Positions 7,510-14,945 of a stretch of 50,059 bases of DNA are shown piece after piece. Origin of the DNA: Geodermatophilus africanus. GTDB lineage: Bacteria > Actinomycetota > Actinomycetes > Mycobacteriales > Geodermatophilaceae. Below the pieces are notes generated by a model, which worked only from the letters and a program-made list of their open reading frames with translations, was not told the DNA's origin and searched no databases. The DNA is taken from the NCBI RefSeq assembly GCF_900107105.1, contig NZ_FNOT01000022.1:1-50059 (forward strand), read 5' to 3'. Both the position numbers and the translations under genes were made by a program. Every line of letters starts with the position of its first letter. The first letter of the stretch is position 1.

Positions 7510-8418
7510 CTACCGCCGTCCGCGCAGCCGGCCCACCAGCCCGCCCACACCGCCGAGGGTCTGCGCCGCCAGCGCCAGGATCGGGCCGCCGGGGATGCCC
7601 GGCGCCGACTGCACGATCGGCGCCAGGGCCAGCAGACCGCCCAGCTCGTGGACCCGCAGCCGCCGCCGGGCCAGCGCGGCGACCGGGTTCACCCGGCCGG
7701 AGGCCGCCTCCAGCAGGAGGTCCGCCGGGGCCTCCACCGCGGTGCCACGGACGTCGCCCGCGGGGGTCCGGCGCACCGTCCAGCCGGCGCCGTCCGCGGC
7801 GAAGGTCCAGCCGCCCTCCGGCGTCGCCAGCGTCGCCCCGCCGATGACGCCCTCCCGCGCCGCCAGGGCGCCGGTCACGTCGGCCAGTGCGGCCAGCCCG
7901 GACTGCAGCACCGCGGGCGGGGGAGGGGCCGCGCCGCAGGGGACCAGGTCCAGGCCGTGCACAGCGAGCTCGTAGGCCTGCCCCAGGACGACGCTCAGCA
8001 GCGGCAGCCGGCCGACGACGGCCACCGCCGGTGCGGTGTCGAGCTCCGCCGGCTCCTCGGCGAGGTACCGGGCGGTCGCGTCCCGGTTGCGGCGCAGCGC
8101 GGCCAGCACCTCCTCCCGGGAGGCGTCCCGGTGGGCGGCGGTCACCCGCGCGTTCGTCGCGTCGACGGCCGGCGGCGTCCCCAGCCCGCCGGCCCGAGCC
8201 GAGGCGATCAGGTCGGGCAGGGCGGCGTGGTCGTCCCAGAGGCCCAGGTGCACGCAGACCTCGTGCACCCGCCACTCGGGCAGCCGGGTCGGCCGCCCGA
8301 GGTCGACGGCCGCCGCCTGCTCGAGGAAGGCGTCCCACGCGCCGAGCATCATCGGCCCGACGGTGTCGCGGCCGGCGTCGGCCATCCCGCGGTGCTGGGT
8401 GTCCCCGCTCGGCGCCAT
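7510..8418 (-). CDS. Maleylpyruvate isomerase family mycothiol-dependent enzyme (DinB-like)
   Basis: A roughly 300-residue protein of the TIGR03083/MDMPI group: an N-terminal DinB-like four-helix metal-binding domain (DAFLEQAAAVDLGRPTRLPE, EVCVHLGLWDDHAA, GQAYELAVHGLDLV) and a C-terminal MDMPI domain (GWTFAADGAGWTVRR onward). The histidines in EVCVHLG and LAVHGLDL are the usual metal ligands. Members use mycothiol, the actinobacterial thiol, to isomerise or detoxify small molecules; the substrate here is unknown. ATG at 8418 was chosen because GAGG sits five bases upstream; ATG at 8385 is the alternative. It converges with the peptidase and diverges from the diguanylate cyclase. Confidence 0.82.
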   Translation of the reverse strand: MAPSGDTQHRGMADAGRDTVGPMMLGAWDAFLEQAAAVDLGRPTRLPEWRVHEVCVHLGLWDDHAALPDLIASARAGGLGTPPAVDATNARVTAAHRDASREEVLAALRRNRDATARYLAEEPAELDTAPAVAVVGRLPLLSVVLGQAYELAVHGLDLVPCGAAPPPPAVLQSGLAALADVTGALAAREGVIGGATLATPEGGWTFAADGAGWTVRRTPAGDVRGTAVEAPADLLLEAASGRVNPVAALARRRLRVHELGGLLALAPIVQSAPGIPGGPILALAAQTLGGVGGLVGRLRGRR

Positions 8419-8452
8419 GGCCGCCTCGTACCCGTGAGGGACGGCGGCAGGC

Positions 8453-9606
8453 GTGGCGTGGGTCTCCACCCCCGGGGTGAGCCCGGTCAAGGTGGAGTCA
8501 CTCCACGTCGATGGTGGGGCCAAGGACGGCAGGCCGGCCGCGGACCGCCGCTCTCCTCGCCGTGACGGGGCGCGGGGTCGCCGTGCCGTGCTCCACGCCG
8601 CCCTGTACCGGCAGCTGGCCGCCGATGACGACCGCGCCGCCTACTGGGTGCGCCACGTGCGCCTGGGCGTCGGCCTCACCGAGGTCTCCGCCCTCGCCGT
8701 CGTCGCGTACGCGCTCGTGACCCCGGGCACCGCCACGCGCACCGCCGTCCTCCTGGCCCTCGCCGGCAGCGCCGTCCTGGCCGCGCCGCTGCTGCTCGTC
8801 CTGCCCGTCGCGCAGATGGTCCGGGACCGCCGCGGCAGGCTGCTCTTCTACGGGTGGAGCCTCGCGGTCACCGGGCTGGTCGCCGCCGCAAGCCGGGTGG
8901 ACGGCGGGACGAGCAGCCCGCTGTTCGCGCTGCTGTTCATCACCCTCGGCTTCATGGCGGTCGCCTACCCGCCGTGGGGCGTGGTCGCGATGGGCGCCGT
9001 TATGACCGGGGCCTACCTGGTCTGCGTGACCGGCAGCAGCCTGGACTCCTCGGCGTCTTTCATCGCCGTCGTCATGGCCACCTGCACGGTGCTCTGCGCC
9101 ATGGCCTCGGAGGATCATTGGGAGTCCTACGAGCGGCAGCAGTTGCTGCTGCACACCTCCGAGGTGCTCGCCGCGACCGACCGTTAACCGGGTGCCTCAA
9201 CCGCCGGGCCTTCCTCGAGCGGCTGGACCGCGCGGCGGCTGGCGCTGAGGCCGCCTGGGTCGTCTGCCTGGTCGACCTGGACGGCTTCAAGGGCGTCAAC
9301 GACGGCGCGGGCCACGCCGTCGGGGACGCCGTCCGGCGGGCGGTCACCGCCGCGCTCGGCGGCGTGGTCCGGGAGACCGACACCGTCGCCCGGCTGGGAG
9401 GCGACGAGTTCGCCGTCCTCGCGGCGGCGGACGCGGGCGGCAGCGAGGCGCTGGCCGCCCGGCTGCGGGAGGCCGTGGCCGTCGCCGGCGCCGGCACCGG
9501 GTTCACCGCGAGCGTCGGCGCCACCGACGTCCGGCCCGGCGACGAAGGGGACGAGATGCTCAGCCGCGCCGACCAGGCCATGTACCTGGCCAAGGGCGCC
9601 GGCTGA
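8453..9606 (+). pseudogene. Membrane-bound diguanylate cyclase (GGDEF), one frameshift
   Basis: The N-terminal part (to a stop at 9187) has about five membrane segments (for example AVLLALAGSAVLAAPLLLVL and FALLFITLGFMAVAY) and a short helix EVLAATDR. The second part, in the next frame, is a full GGDEF domain: LTGCLNRRAFLERL, LVDLDGFKGVND, ARLGGDEFAVLAA and SRADQAMYLAKG. The normal joint would read ATDPLTGCLNRRAF; one missing C near 9183 (GACCGTTAACC) creates the stop. Such enzymes make c-di-GMP from two GTP. The active-site GGDEF motif is intact. The start is unclear: GTG 8453 is the earliest and GTG 8588 is possible. It may be a sequencing error rather than decay. Confidence 0.82.
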
Positions 9607-9981
9607 CGCCGAGGCGGTGGAAGCCGGTCCCGCGCCAGGATGGTAGCTACGCAGCGTGAGCGCTTTCCGATACTGCCCCGATCATGTGGTCATGGGCTGT
9701 GGACCCACGGGGGAGATCCTGTGGACGGGATGTGGGGTGAGGGTGGATGCGTCCACCGCGTCCATGACCGTGCAGTACCGCCGCTGACCAGCGCGGAGGC
9801 GCAGGCGGCGTGACCGTCCCGTCACATCGGACTCATCTGTACCGCCCGCACTGGCGCGATCGGGTGACCATCGTGCACACTGTCCCCGGGACCCCTGGTC
9901 CGAGATCGCCGAACACAGCCTGTCACCGAATCGATCGTCCGTTGGGGAAGACGAGACCGATCGAGTCGATGGAGGTGCCTC
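9607..9981. other. Non-coding stretch upstream of the DUF3145 gene
   Basis: 375 bases with no gene I can support. Composition is a little less GC-rich near 9830-9970, and this region should hold the promoter of the DUF3145 gene, but no pair of -35/-10 elements stands out. GGAGGTG at 9971-9977 is its ribosome binding site. Confidence 0.5.
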
Positions 9982-10482
9982 GTGCAGCGACGGTCTACCC
10001 AGGGTGTCGTCTTCGTGCACGCGTGCCCGAAGGCGCTCTGCCAGCACGTCGAGTGGGCGCTCGAGCGCGTCATCGGCGCGCCGGTCTCCCTGTCGTGGGC
10101 CGACCAGCCCGCGGCACACGGTTCCTACCGCGCCGAGGTCGCATGGACCGGGGCCCCCGGGACGGGCGCCAAGCTCGTCGCGGCCCTGCGCGCGTGGCCG
10201 ATGCTGCGCTTCGAAGTGACCGAAGAGGCCAGCTACGGCAACGACGGCGAGCGCATGTCGTACGTGCCCGGCTACGGCGTCTTCCGCGCGCCCACGAGCG
10301 CCAACGGCGACCTCGTGGTGAGCGAGCAGCAGCTGCGCAACCTCGCGGCCCACGCCACGTCGATCGAGGCGTTCCGGCACGGCGTCGACGAGCTGCTCGG
10401 CGCGGCCTGGGACGCCGACCTCGAGGTCTACCGGCACGCCGGCGACGGCAGCCCGGTCACCTGGCTCCACCAGGTCGTCTAG
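9982..10482 (+). CDS. DUF3145 family protein
   Basis: A 166-residue conserved actinobacterial protein of unknown function: RRSTQGVVFVHACPKALCQH at the start, then VIGAPVSLSWADQPA, GTGAKLVAALRAWPMLRFEV and a central YVPGYGVFRAPTSANGD. GTG at 9982 follows GGAGGTG at 9971-9977. There is no signal peptide or membrane segment. In streptomycetes a DUF3145 gene lies next to the fabD-fabH-acpP-fabF cluster; here it faces the end of that cluster across a strong terminator. A link to fatty acid synthesis is suggested by this recurring position only. Confidence 0.9.
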   Translation: MQRRSTQGVVFVHACPKALCQHVEWALERVIGAPVSLSWADQPAAHGSYRAEVAWTGAPGTGAKLVAALRAWPMLRFEVTEEASYGNDGERMSYVPGYGVFRAPTSANGDLVVSEQQLRNLAAHATSIEAFRHGVDELLGAAWDADLEVYRHAGDGSPVTWLHQVV

Positions 10483-10570
10483 CGGCCCCGTCCCGAGGGC
10501 ACGGGTTTCTTCATCACGAACTGGCCACGACCGGGCGGCGGCCCCCCACCCCTCGTCGTAGGCTCACAGC

Positions 10571-10611
10571 GGTCGTCCGGACGTCGTCGGGGAAGCGGCG
10601 TCCGGACGACC
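10571..10611. terminator. First of two adjacent hairpins after DUF3145
   Basis: A perfect 13-bp stem (10571-10583 with 10599-10611, arm GGTCGTCCGGACG) and a 15-base loop. The arm contains its own palindrome CGTCCGGACG, so it could also be a binding site. It lies 11 bases before the second hairpin. Confidence 0.5.
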
Positions 10612-10621
10612 TGGCTCTCGC

Positions 10622-10663
10622 CGACCGGGCCCGGCACCTCAGCGGAGGTGCCGGGCCCGGTCG
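10622..10663. terminator. Bidirectional hairpin terminator between DUF3145 and accD
   Basis: A perfect 18-bp stem (10622-10639 with 10646-10663) and a six-base loop CAGCGG between converging genes. It closes the fab operon on the minus strand and DUF3145 on the plus strand. Confidence 0.85.
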
Positions 10664-10670
10664 CGTGCGC

Positions 10671-12083
10671 TCAGAGCGGGATGTTGCCGTGGGCCCCGCG
10701 GCCGGGCGGCGCCGCCGCGAGTGCCGCCGCCAGCCGCTGCCGGGTCCGGGCGGGGTCGACCACCTCGTCGACCACGCCGATCTGCAGGGCCCGGTTCACG
10801 CCACCGGCGATCCGCTCGTGCTCGGCGGCCAGCTCGGCGTGCAGCGCCTCGCGCTCGCCGGGCGGGACGGCGGCCAGCTTCTTGCGGTGCAGGATGCCGA
10901 CGGCGGCCCGGGCGCCCATGACCGCGACCTCGGCCCCGGGCCAGGCGAAGACGGTCGTCGCGCCGAGCGCGCGGGCGTTCATCGCGATGTAGGCGCCGCC
11001 GTAGGACTTGCGGGTCACCAGCGTCACCCGCGGCACCACCGCCTCGGCGAAGGCGTGCAGCAGCTTGGCGCCGCGGCGCACCACGCCATCCCACTCCTGA
11101 CCGACGCCGGGCAGGTAGCCGGGGACGTCGACGAGCACCACCAGCGGGACGCCGAACGCGTCGCACATCCGCACGAAGCGGGCCGCCTTCTCCGCGGAGG
11201 CAGAGTCCAGGCAGCCGCCCAGCCGCAGCGGGTTGTTGGCGATCACGCCGACCGTCCGCCCGGCGAGCCGGCCCAGCGCGGTGACGACGTTGGGCGCCCA
11301 GCGCGGGTGCAGCTCCAGGGCGGGGCCGTCGAGGACGGCGGCGACGAGCGGCTTCACGTCGTAGGCGCGGTTGGCCTGCTCGGGCAGCAGCGCCCGCAGG
11401 TCGACGTCCGGCTCGTCGCCGGCCGGGGCGAACCCGCCCTGGGCGGCGAGCAGGTCGACGGCCTGCCGGGCGGTCTGCAGCGCCGCCTGTTCCGAGTCGG
11501 TCACCACGTGGACGACGCCGCTGCGCCGGCCGTGGGTGTCCGGCCCGCCCAGGCTCTCCATGTCCACGTCCTCCCCGGTGACCGAGCGGACGACGTCCGG
11601 GCCGGTGACGAAGACCCGGCCGGCCGGGCCCATGATCACCAGGTCGGTGAGCGCGGGGCCGTAGGCGGCCCCGCCGGCGGCCGGGCCGAGGACCACCGAG
11701 ATCTGCGGCACCCGTCCCGAGGCGCGGACCATCGCCTGGAACACCTCGCCCACCGCGTGCAAGGCCGTGACGCCCTCGGCCAGCCGGGCGCCGCCGGAGT
11801 GCCACACCCCGACGACCGGTGCCCGCTCGCGCAGGCCGGTGTCGATCGCGTCGACGATGTGCCGGCAGCCGTCGACGCCCATGGCGCCGCCCATGACCGT
11901 GGCGTCGGTGCAGTAGGCGATGGTGCGCGTGCCCGACACCGTGCCCCGGGCCGCCACGACGCCGGAGGTGTCGCGCGGGGCCAGCAGTGACATCGAGCCC
12001 GCGTCGAAGAAGCGCGACAGCCGGTCCTCGGGGTCGCGCGGGTCGACGGCGGTGGTCGGGGGGACGGCGTGCAGCGTGGTCAT
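10671..12083 (-). CDS. accD: Acyl-CoA carboxylase carboxyltransferase subunit (AccD6-like)
   Basis: The beta subunit (about 470 residues) of a biotin-dependent acetyl/propionyl-CoA carboxylase. It moves CO2 from carboxybiotin to the acyl-CoA and so makes malonyl-CoA for the adjoining fatty acid synthase genes. Two crotonase-like halves are visible: GVWHSGGARLAEGV, VLGPAAGGAAYGPAL and VFVTGPDVVRSVTGE in the first; DVPGYLPGVGQEWDGVV, RKSYGGAYIAMNA and AVMGARAAVGILHRKKL in the second. ATG at 12083 follows GGAGAGG. It is the last gene of the fab cluster, like accD6 after kasA-kasB in mycobacteria. The biotin-carrying alpha subunit is not in the window. Confidence 0.93.
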   Translation of the reverse strand: MTTLHAVPPTTAVDPRDPEDRLSRFFDAGSMSLLAPRDTSGVVAARGTVSGTRTIAYCTDATVMGGAMGVDGCRHIVDAIDTGLRERAPVVGVWHSGGARLAEGVTALHAVGEVFQAMVRASGRVPQISVVLGPAAGGAAYGPALTDLVIMGPAGRVFVTGPDVVRSVTGEDVDMESLGGPDTHGRRSGVVHVVTDSEQAALQTARQAVDLLAAQGGFAPAGDEPDVDLRALLPEQANRAYDVKPLVAAVLDGPALELHPRWAPNVVTALGRLAGRTVGVIANNPLRLGGCLDSASAEKAARFVRMCDAFGVPLVVLVDVPGYLPGVGQEWDGVVRRGAKLLHAFAEAVVPRVTLVTRKSYGGAYIAMNARALGATTVFAWPGAEVAVMGARAAVGILHRKKLAAVPPGEREALHAELAAEHERIAGGVNRALQIGVVDEVVDPARTRQRLAAALAAAPPGRGAHGNIPL

Positions 12084-12155
12084 GGGACCTCTCCGGGCCG
12101 GACGCGGGGGTGCGAGGACGGCCCGGGCAGGCACGCGGCCGACCCGGGCGGCAGT

Positions 12156-12261
12156 GGCCCCGCTGCAGGGTCCCGCCGCCGGCCCCGTCCCGAGGCTCGC
12201 CCCGAGCGTGCGAGGGGTGAGGTGGACGGGGTCCTGCTACGGCGGGGGCAGCGGGGTCCTT
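12156..12261 (+). repeat. Palindromic repeat locus A (nested pair), fabF-accD gap
   Basis: Outer copy: GGCC, arm CCCCGCTGC (12158-12166), box CAGGGTCCCGCC, and far arm GCAGCGGGG (12248-12256) followed by GTCCTT. Inside its loop sits a second copy at 12181-12235, with arms CCCCGTCC (12183-12190) and GGACGGGG (12224-12231), then GTCCT. The outer copy also keeps its inner stem (CCCGCC with GGCGGG). The GTCCTT end lies five bases from the fabF stop codon. Confidence 0.85.
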
Positions 12262-12266
12262 CTCTC

Positions 12267-13508
12267 TCAGGCGGTGGTGAACACCAGCGCGATGTTGTGG
12301 CCGCCGAAGCCGAAGGAGTCGTTGACGGCGGCGGCGAACTGCGCGCGCCGCGGCTCGCGGCGGACGATGTCGAGGGCCTGCACGGCCGCGTCGTCGTCCG
12401 GGTCGTCGAGGTTGGCCGTCGCGGGGACGACCTGCTCGCGCAGCGCGAGGATGGTGAAGACCGACTCCAGCGCCCCGGCCGCGCCGAGCAGGTGGCCGGT
12501 CTGGCTCTTGGTCGCCGTCACCAGGGTGTGCTCGCCGATCGTGCCCCGGATGGCCGCGGCCTCCGCGGTGTCGCCCACGGGGGTCGAGGTGGCGTGCGCG
12601 TTGACGTGGCCGATGTCGGCCGAGGTGAGCCCGGCGTCGCGGACGGCGGCCGCGATCGCCCGGCCGGCACCCTCGCCCTCGGGGTGCGGGGCGACCAGGT
12701 CGTAGCCGTCGGCGGTGCCGCCGGCGCCGGCCAGCCGGGCGTGGACGCGGGCGCCGCGGGCACGGGCGGAGTCGCCGCGCTCGAGCACCAGCGCGGCCGC
12801 ACCCTCGCCGAGCACGAACCCGTCGCGGGCCTTGTCGAACGGCCGGGAGGCGCGCTCGGGCTCGTCGTTGCGGGTGCTCATCGCCCGCATCGCCGCGAAG
12901 CCGGCCATCGGCAGCGGGTGCACGCAGGCCTCCGCGCCGCCGACCAGCACGACGTCCGCGCGGTCGAAGCGCAGCAGGTCCAGGCCCCAGCGGATCGCCT
13001 CGGCGCCGGAGGCGCAGGCGCTGACGGGTGCGTGCACGCCGCCCTTGGCGCCGATGGCCAGCCCGACCGCAGCGGCCGGGCCGTTGGGCATGAGCATCGG
13101 GATGGTGAAGGGCGAGACCCGTTTGGGGCCCTTCTCCTCCAGGACGTCGTCCTGGCCGAGCAGGGTCAGCGCGCCGCCGATCCCGGTGCCGAAGACGACG
13201 GCCACCCGCTCGGGGGCGACGCCGGAGTCGGCGGCCCCCGAGTGGCGCCAGGCCTCCTCGGCGGCGACCGCGGCCACCTGCTGGCTGCGGTCGAGCCGGC
13301 GGGCGCGGACGCGGTCGAGCTGTCCGGCCGGGTCGGCGGCCAGCCGGGCGACGAGCTGGGCCGGGAACTCCTTGGCCCAGTCGTCGGTGATCCGGCTGAC
13401 CCCCGACCTCCCGGCCAGCAGTGCGTCCCACGTGCTGGCGACGTCGCTCCCGAGCGGCGTGGTGGCACCGAGACCGGTGACGACGACGTCGCCGACGGAC
13501 GTGCTCAT
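12267..13508 (-). CDS. fabF: Beta-ketoacyl-ACP synthase II
   Basis: A 413-residue condensing enzyme of type II fatty acid synthesis that extends acyl-ACP with malonyl-ACP. The catalytic triad is visible: Cys about 165 in VSACASGAEAIRWG, His about 305 in NAHATSTPVGD and His about 339 in TKSQTGHLLGAAG. It opens with VVVTGLGATTPLG and ends with GFGGHNIALVFTTA, both family standards. ATG at 13508 follows AGGAGG. It takes the place of kasA/kasB in the mycobacterial order. The gaps before and after it each hold a nested palindromic repeat, so its mRNA region may be processed separately. Confidence 0.96.
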   Translation of the reverse strand: MSTSVGDVVVTGLGATTPLGSDVASTWDALLAGRSGVSRITDDWAKEFPAQLVARLAADPAGQLDRVRARRLDRSQQVAAVAAEEAWRHSGAADSGVAPERVAVVFGTGIGGALTLLGQDDVLEEKGPKRVSPFTIPMLMPNGPAAAVGLAIGAKGGVHAPVSACASGAEAIRWGLDLLRFDRADVVLVGGAEACVHPLPMAGFAAMRAMSTRNDEPERASRPFDKARDGFVLGEGAAALVLERGDSARARGARVHARLAGAGGTADGYDLVAPHPEGEGAGRAIAAAVRDAGLTSADIGHVNAHATSTPVGDTAEAAAIRGTIGEHTLVTATKSQTGHLLGAAGALESVFTILALREQVVPATANLDDPDDDAAVQALDIVRREPRRAQFAAAVNDSFGFGGHNIALVFTTA

Positions 13509-13551
13509 GACGGGTTCCTCCTGGGACGTCCGGCCGGAGGGCCGGGGGTGT

Positions 13552-13658
13552 GGCCCCCCTGCAGGGTCCCGCCGCCGGCCCCGTCCCGAGGCTCGCCCCG
13601 AGCTCGCGAGGGGTGAGGTGGACGGGGTCCTTGCACGGTGGGGGGCAGGGGGGTCCTT
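13552..13658 (+). repeat. Palindromic repeat locus B (nested pair), acpP-fabF gap
   Basis: Outer arms CCCCCCTGC (13554-13562) and GCAGGGGGG (13645-13653), then GTCCTT, which ends three bases from the acpP stop codon. The inner copy at 13577-13632 has arms CCCCGTCC (13579-13586) and GGACGGGG (13620-13627), then GTCCTT. A 73-base core matches locus A with only two differences, while the outer arms of the two loci differ and still pair. Confidence 0.85.
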
Positions 13659-13661
13659 ACT

Positions 13662-13901
13662 TCAGGCCTTGTTCTTCTGGATGTAGCTCATGGCGTCGCC
13701 GACGGTCTTGATGTTGGCCAGCTCGTCGTCGGGGATGGCGACGCCGAACTTGTCCTCGACCGCGGTGGCGATCTCGACCATCGACAGCGAGTCGACGTCG
13801 AGGTCCTCGGTGAACGACTTCTCCGGGGTGGCGTCGGCGGGCGCCACGCCCGCGACCTCCTCAAGGATCTCGGCCAGTCCGGTCTGGATGTCCTCGCTCA
13901 C
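13662..13901 (-). CDS. acpP: Acyl carrier protein
   Basis: A 79-residue acidic carrier protein. The 4'-phosphopantetheine attachment site is Ser about 38 in DLDVDSLSMVE. The sequence is strongly acidic and helix-rich (EDIQTGLAEILEEVAGVAPA at the N-terminus, FGVAIPDDELANIKTVGDAM near the C-terminus). It lacks the long C-terminal extension of mycobacterial AcpM. GTG at 13901 follows GAGAGAGGA. It carries the growing chain between FabD, FabH and FabF, whose genes flank it. Confidence 0.97.
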   Translation of the reverse strand: MSEDIQTGLAEILEEVAGVAPADATPEKSFTEDLDVDSLSMVEIATAVEDKFGVAIPDDELANIKTVGDAMSYIQKNKA

Positions 13902-13976
13902 GCGCGGTCCTCTCTCTCGGGTGGGGCGGGGGACTCCCGCCGTCGGGCCCCTGTGGCCCGGGGTTTGTGATGCCGG

Positions 13977-14945
13977 TCAGGGCAGGACGACGACCTGGCC
14001 GGCGAAGGTGAGACCGGCGCCGTACCCCAGGAGCAGGGCGATGTCACCGCTCTTGGCCTCACCGGACTCCAGCAGCGCCGACAGCGCCAGTGGGACCGAG
14101 GCCGAGGAGGTGTTGCCCGACCGCACGATGTCGCGGGCGATGACGGTGCGCTCGGGCAGTCTGAGGCGCTTGGCCATCAGCTCGACGATGCGCAGGTTGG
14201 CCTGGTGGGGGGCGAAGACGTCGATGTCCTCGGGGCCGACGCCGGCGCGCTCCATGGCCGTCAGCAGCGTGGCGGTGAGCCGGGTGGTGGCCCAGCGGTA
14301 CACGGCCTGGCCGGCCATGCTCATCGCCTTCTCGCCCTCCGGGATGGCGATGGCGCTGGACTGGTCGCCGTCGCTGCCCCAGACGACCGGCCCGACGCCG
14401 GGACTGTCCGAGGGCCCCAGGACGGCGGCGCCCGCGCCGTCGGCGAAGATCACCGCGGTCGTGCGGTCGGTGAGGTCGGTGTAGTCGGTCAGCCGCTCGC
14501 CGCCGATGACCAGGGCGTTGCGCGCCGAGCCGCTGCGGATGGCGTCGGCAGCGGCGCTGAGCGCGTAGCACCAGCCGGCGCAGCCGGCGTTGAGGTCGAA
14601 GGCCCCGGGGCGCTGGGCGCCGAGCCGGTGCGCGACCTCGGGCGCCAGGCCGGGGATGGGCCGCGGGAGGCTGGCCGAGGCGAGCAGCACCAGGTCGACC
14701 TCGGAGGCGTCCAGGCCGCTGGCGGCCAGCGCCTTGCCGCCGGCGGCAGCGCTCATCTCCAGCAGCGTCTCGTCGGGCTCGGCCCAGCGGCGCTCGGCGA
14801 TCCCGACCCGGGCCTGGATCCACTCGTCGTTGGTGTCCATGGTCTGGGCGAGCTCGTCGTTGGTGACCCGGCGGCGCGGCCGGTAGCTGCCGAAGCCGAG
14901 GATGCGCGCGCCGGCCGCCCCGGCCGTCAGCTGGAGCCCGCTCAT
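13977..14945 (-). CDS. fabH: Beta-ketoacyl-ACP synthase III
   Basis: A 322-residue KAS III that starts fatty acid synthesis by condensing an acyl-CoA with malonyl-ACP. Visible signatures are ILGFGSYRPRRRVTNDEL, DEWIQARVGIAERRWA, the catalytic Cys about 122 in DLNAGCAGWCYALS, His in FAPHQANLRI and Asn in RSGNTSSASVPLAL. ATG at 14945 overlaps the fabD stop by four bases (ATGA), so the two are translationally coupled. In streptomycetes FabH accepts branched primers; the primer preference here is not visible. Confidence 0.95.
   Translation of the reverse strand: MSGLQLTAGAAGARILGFGSYRPRRRVTNDELAQTMDTNDEWIQARVGIAERRWAEPDETLLEMSAAAGGKALAASGLDASEVDLVLLASASLPRPIPGLAPEVAHRLGAQRPGAFDLNAGCAGWCYALSAAADAIRSGSARNALVIGGERLTDYTDLTDRTTAVIFADGAGAAVLGPSDSPGVGPVVWGSDGDQSSAIAIPEGEKAMSMAGQAVYRWATTRLTATLLTAMERAGVGPEDIDVFAPHQANLRIVELMAKRLRLPERTVIARDIVRSGNTSSASVPLALSALLESGEAKSGDIALLLGYGAGLTFAGQVVVLP

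Noticed and set aside
6188..8338. Very long reading frame on the minus strand (716 codons) opposite the M23 peptidase
   Set aside because: Composition is arginine, glycine and proline-rich shadow text, it crosses a perfect terminator and overlaps two well-supported genes.
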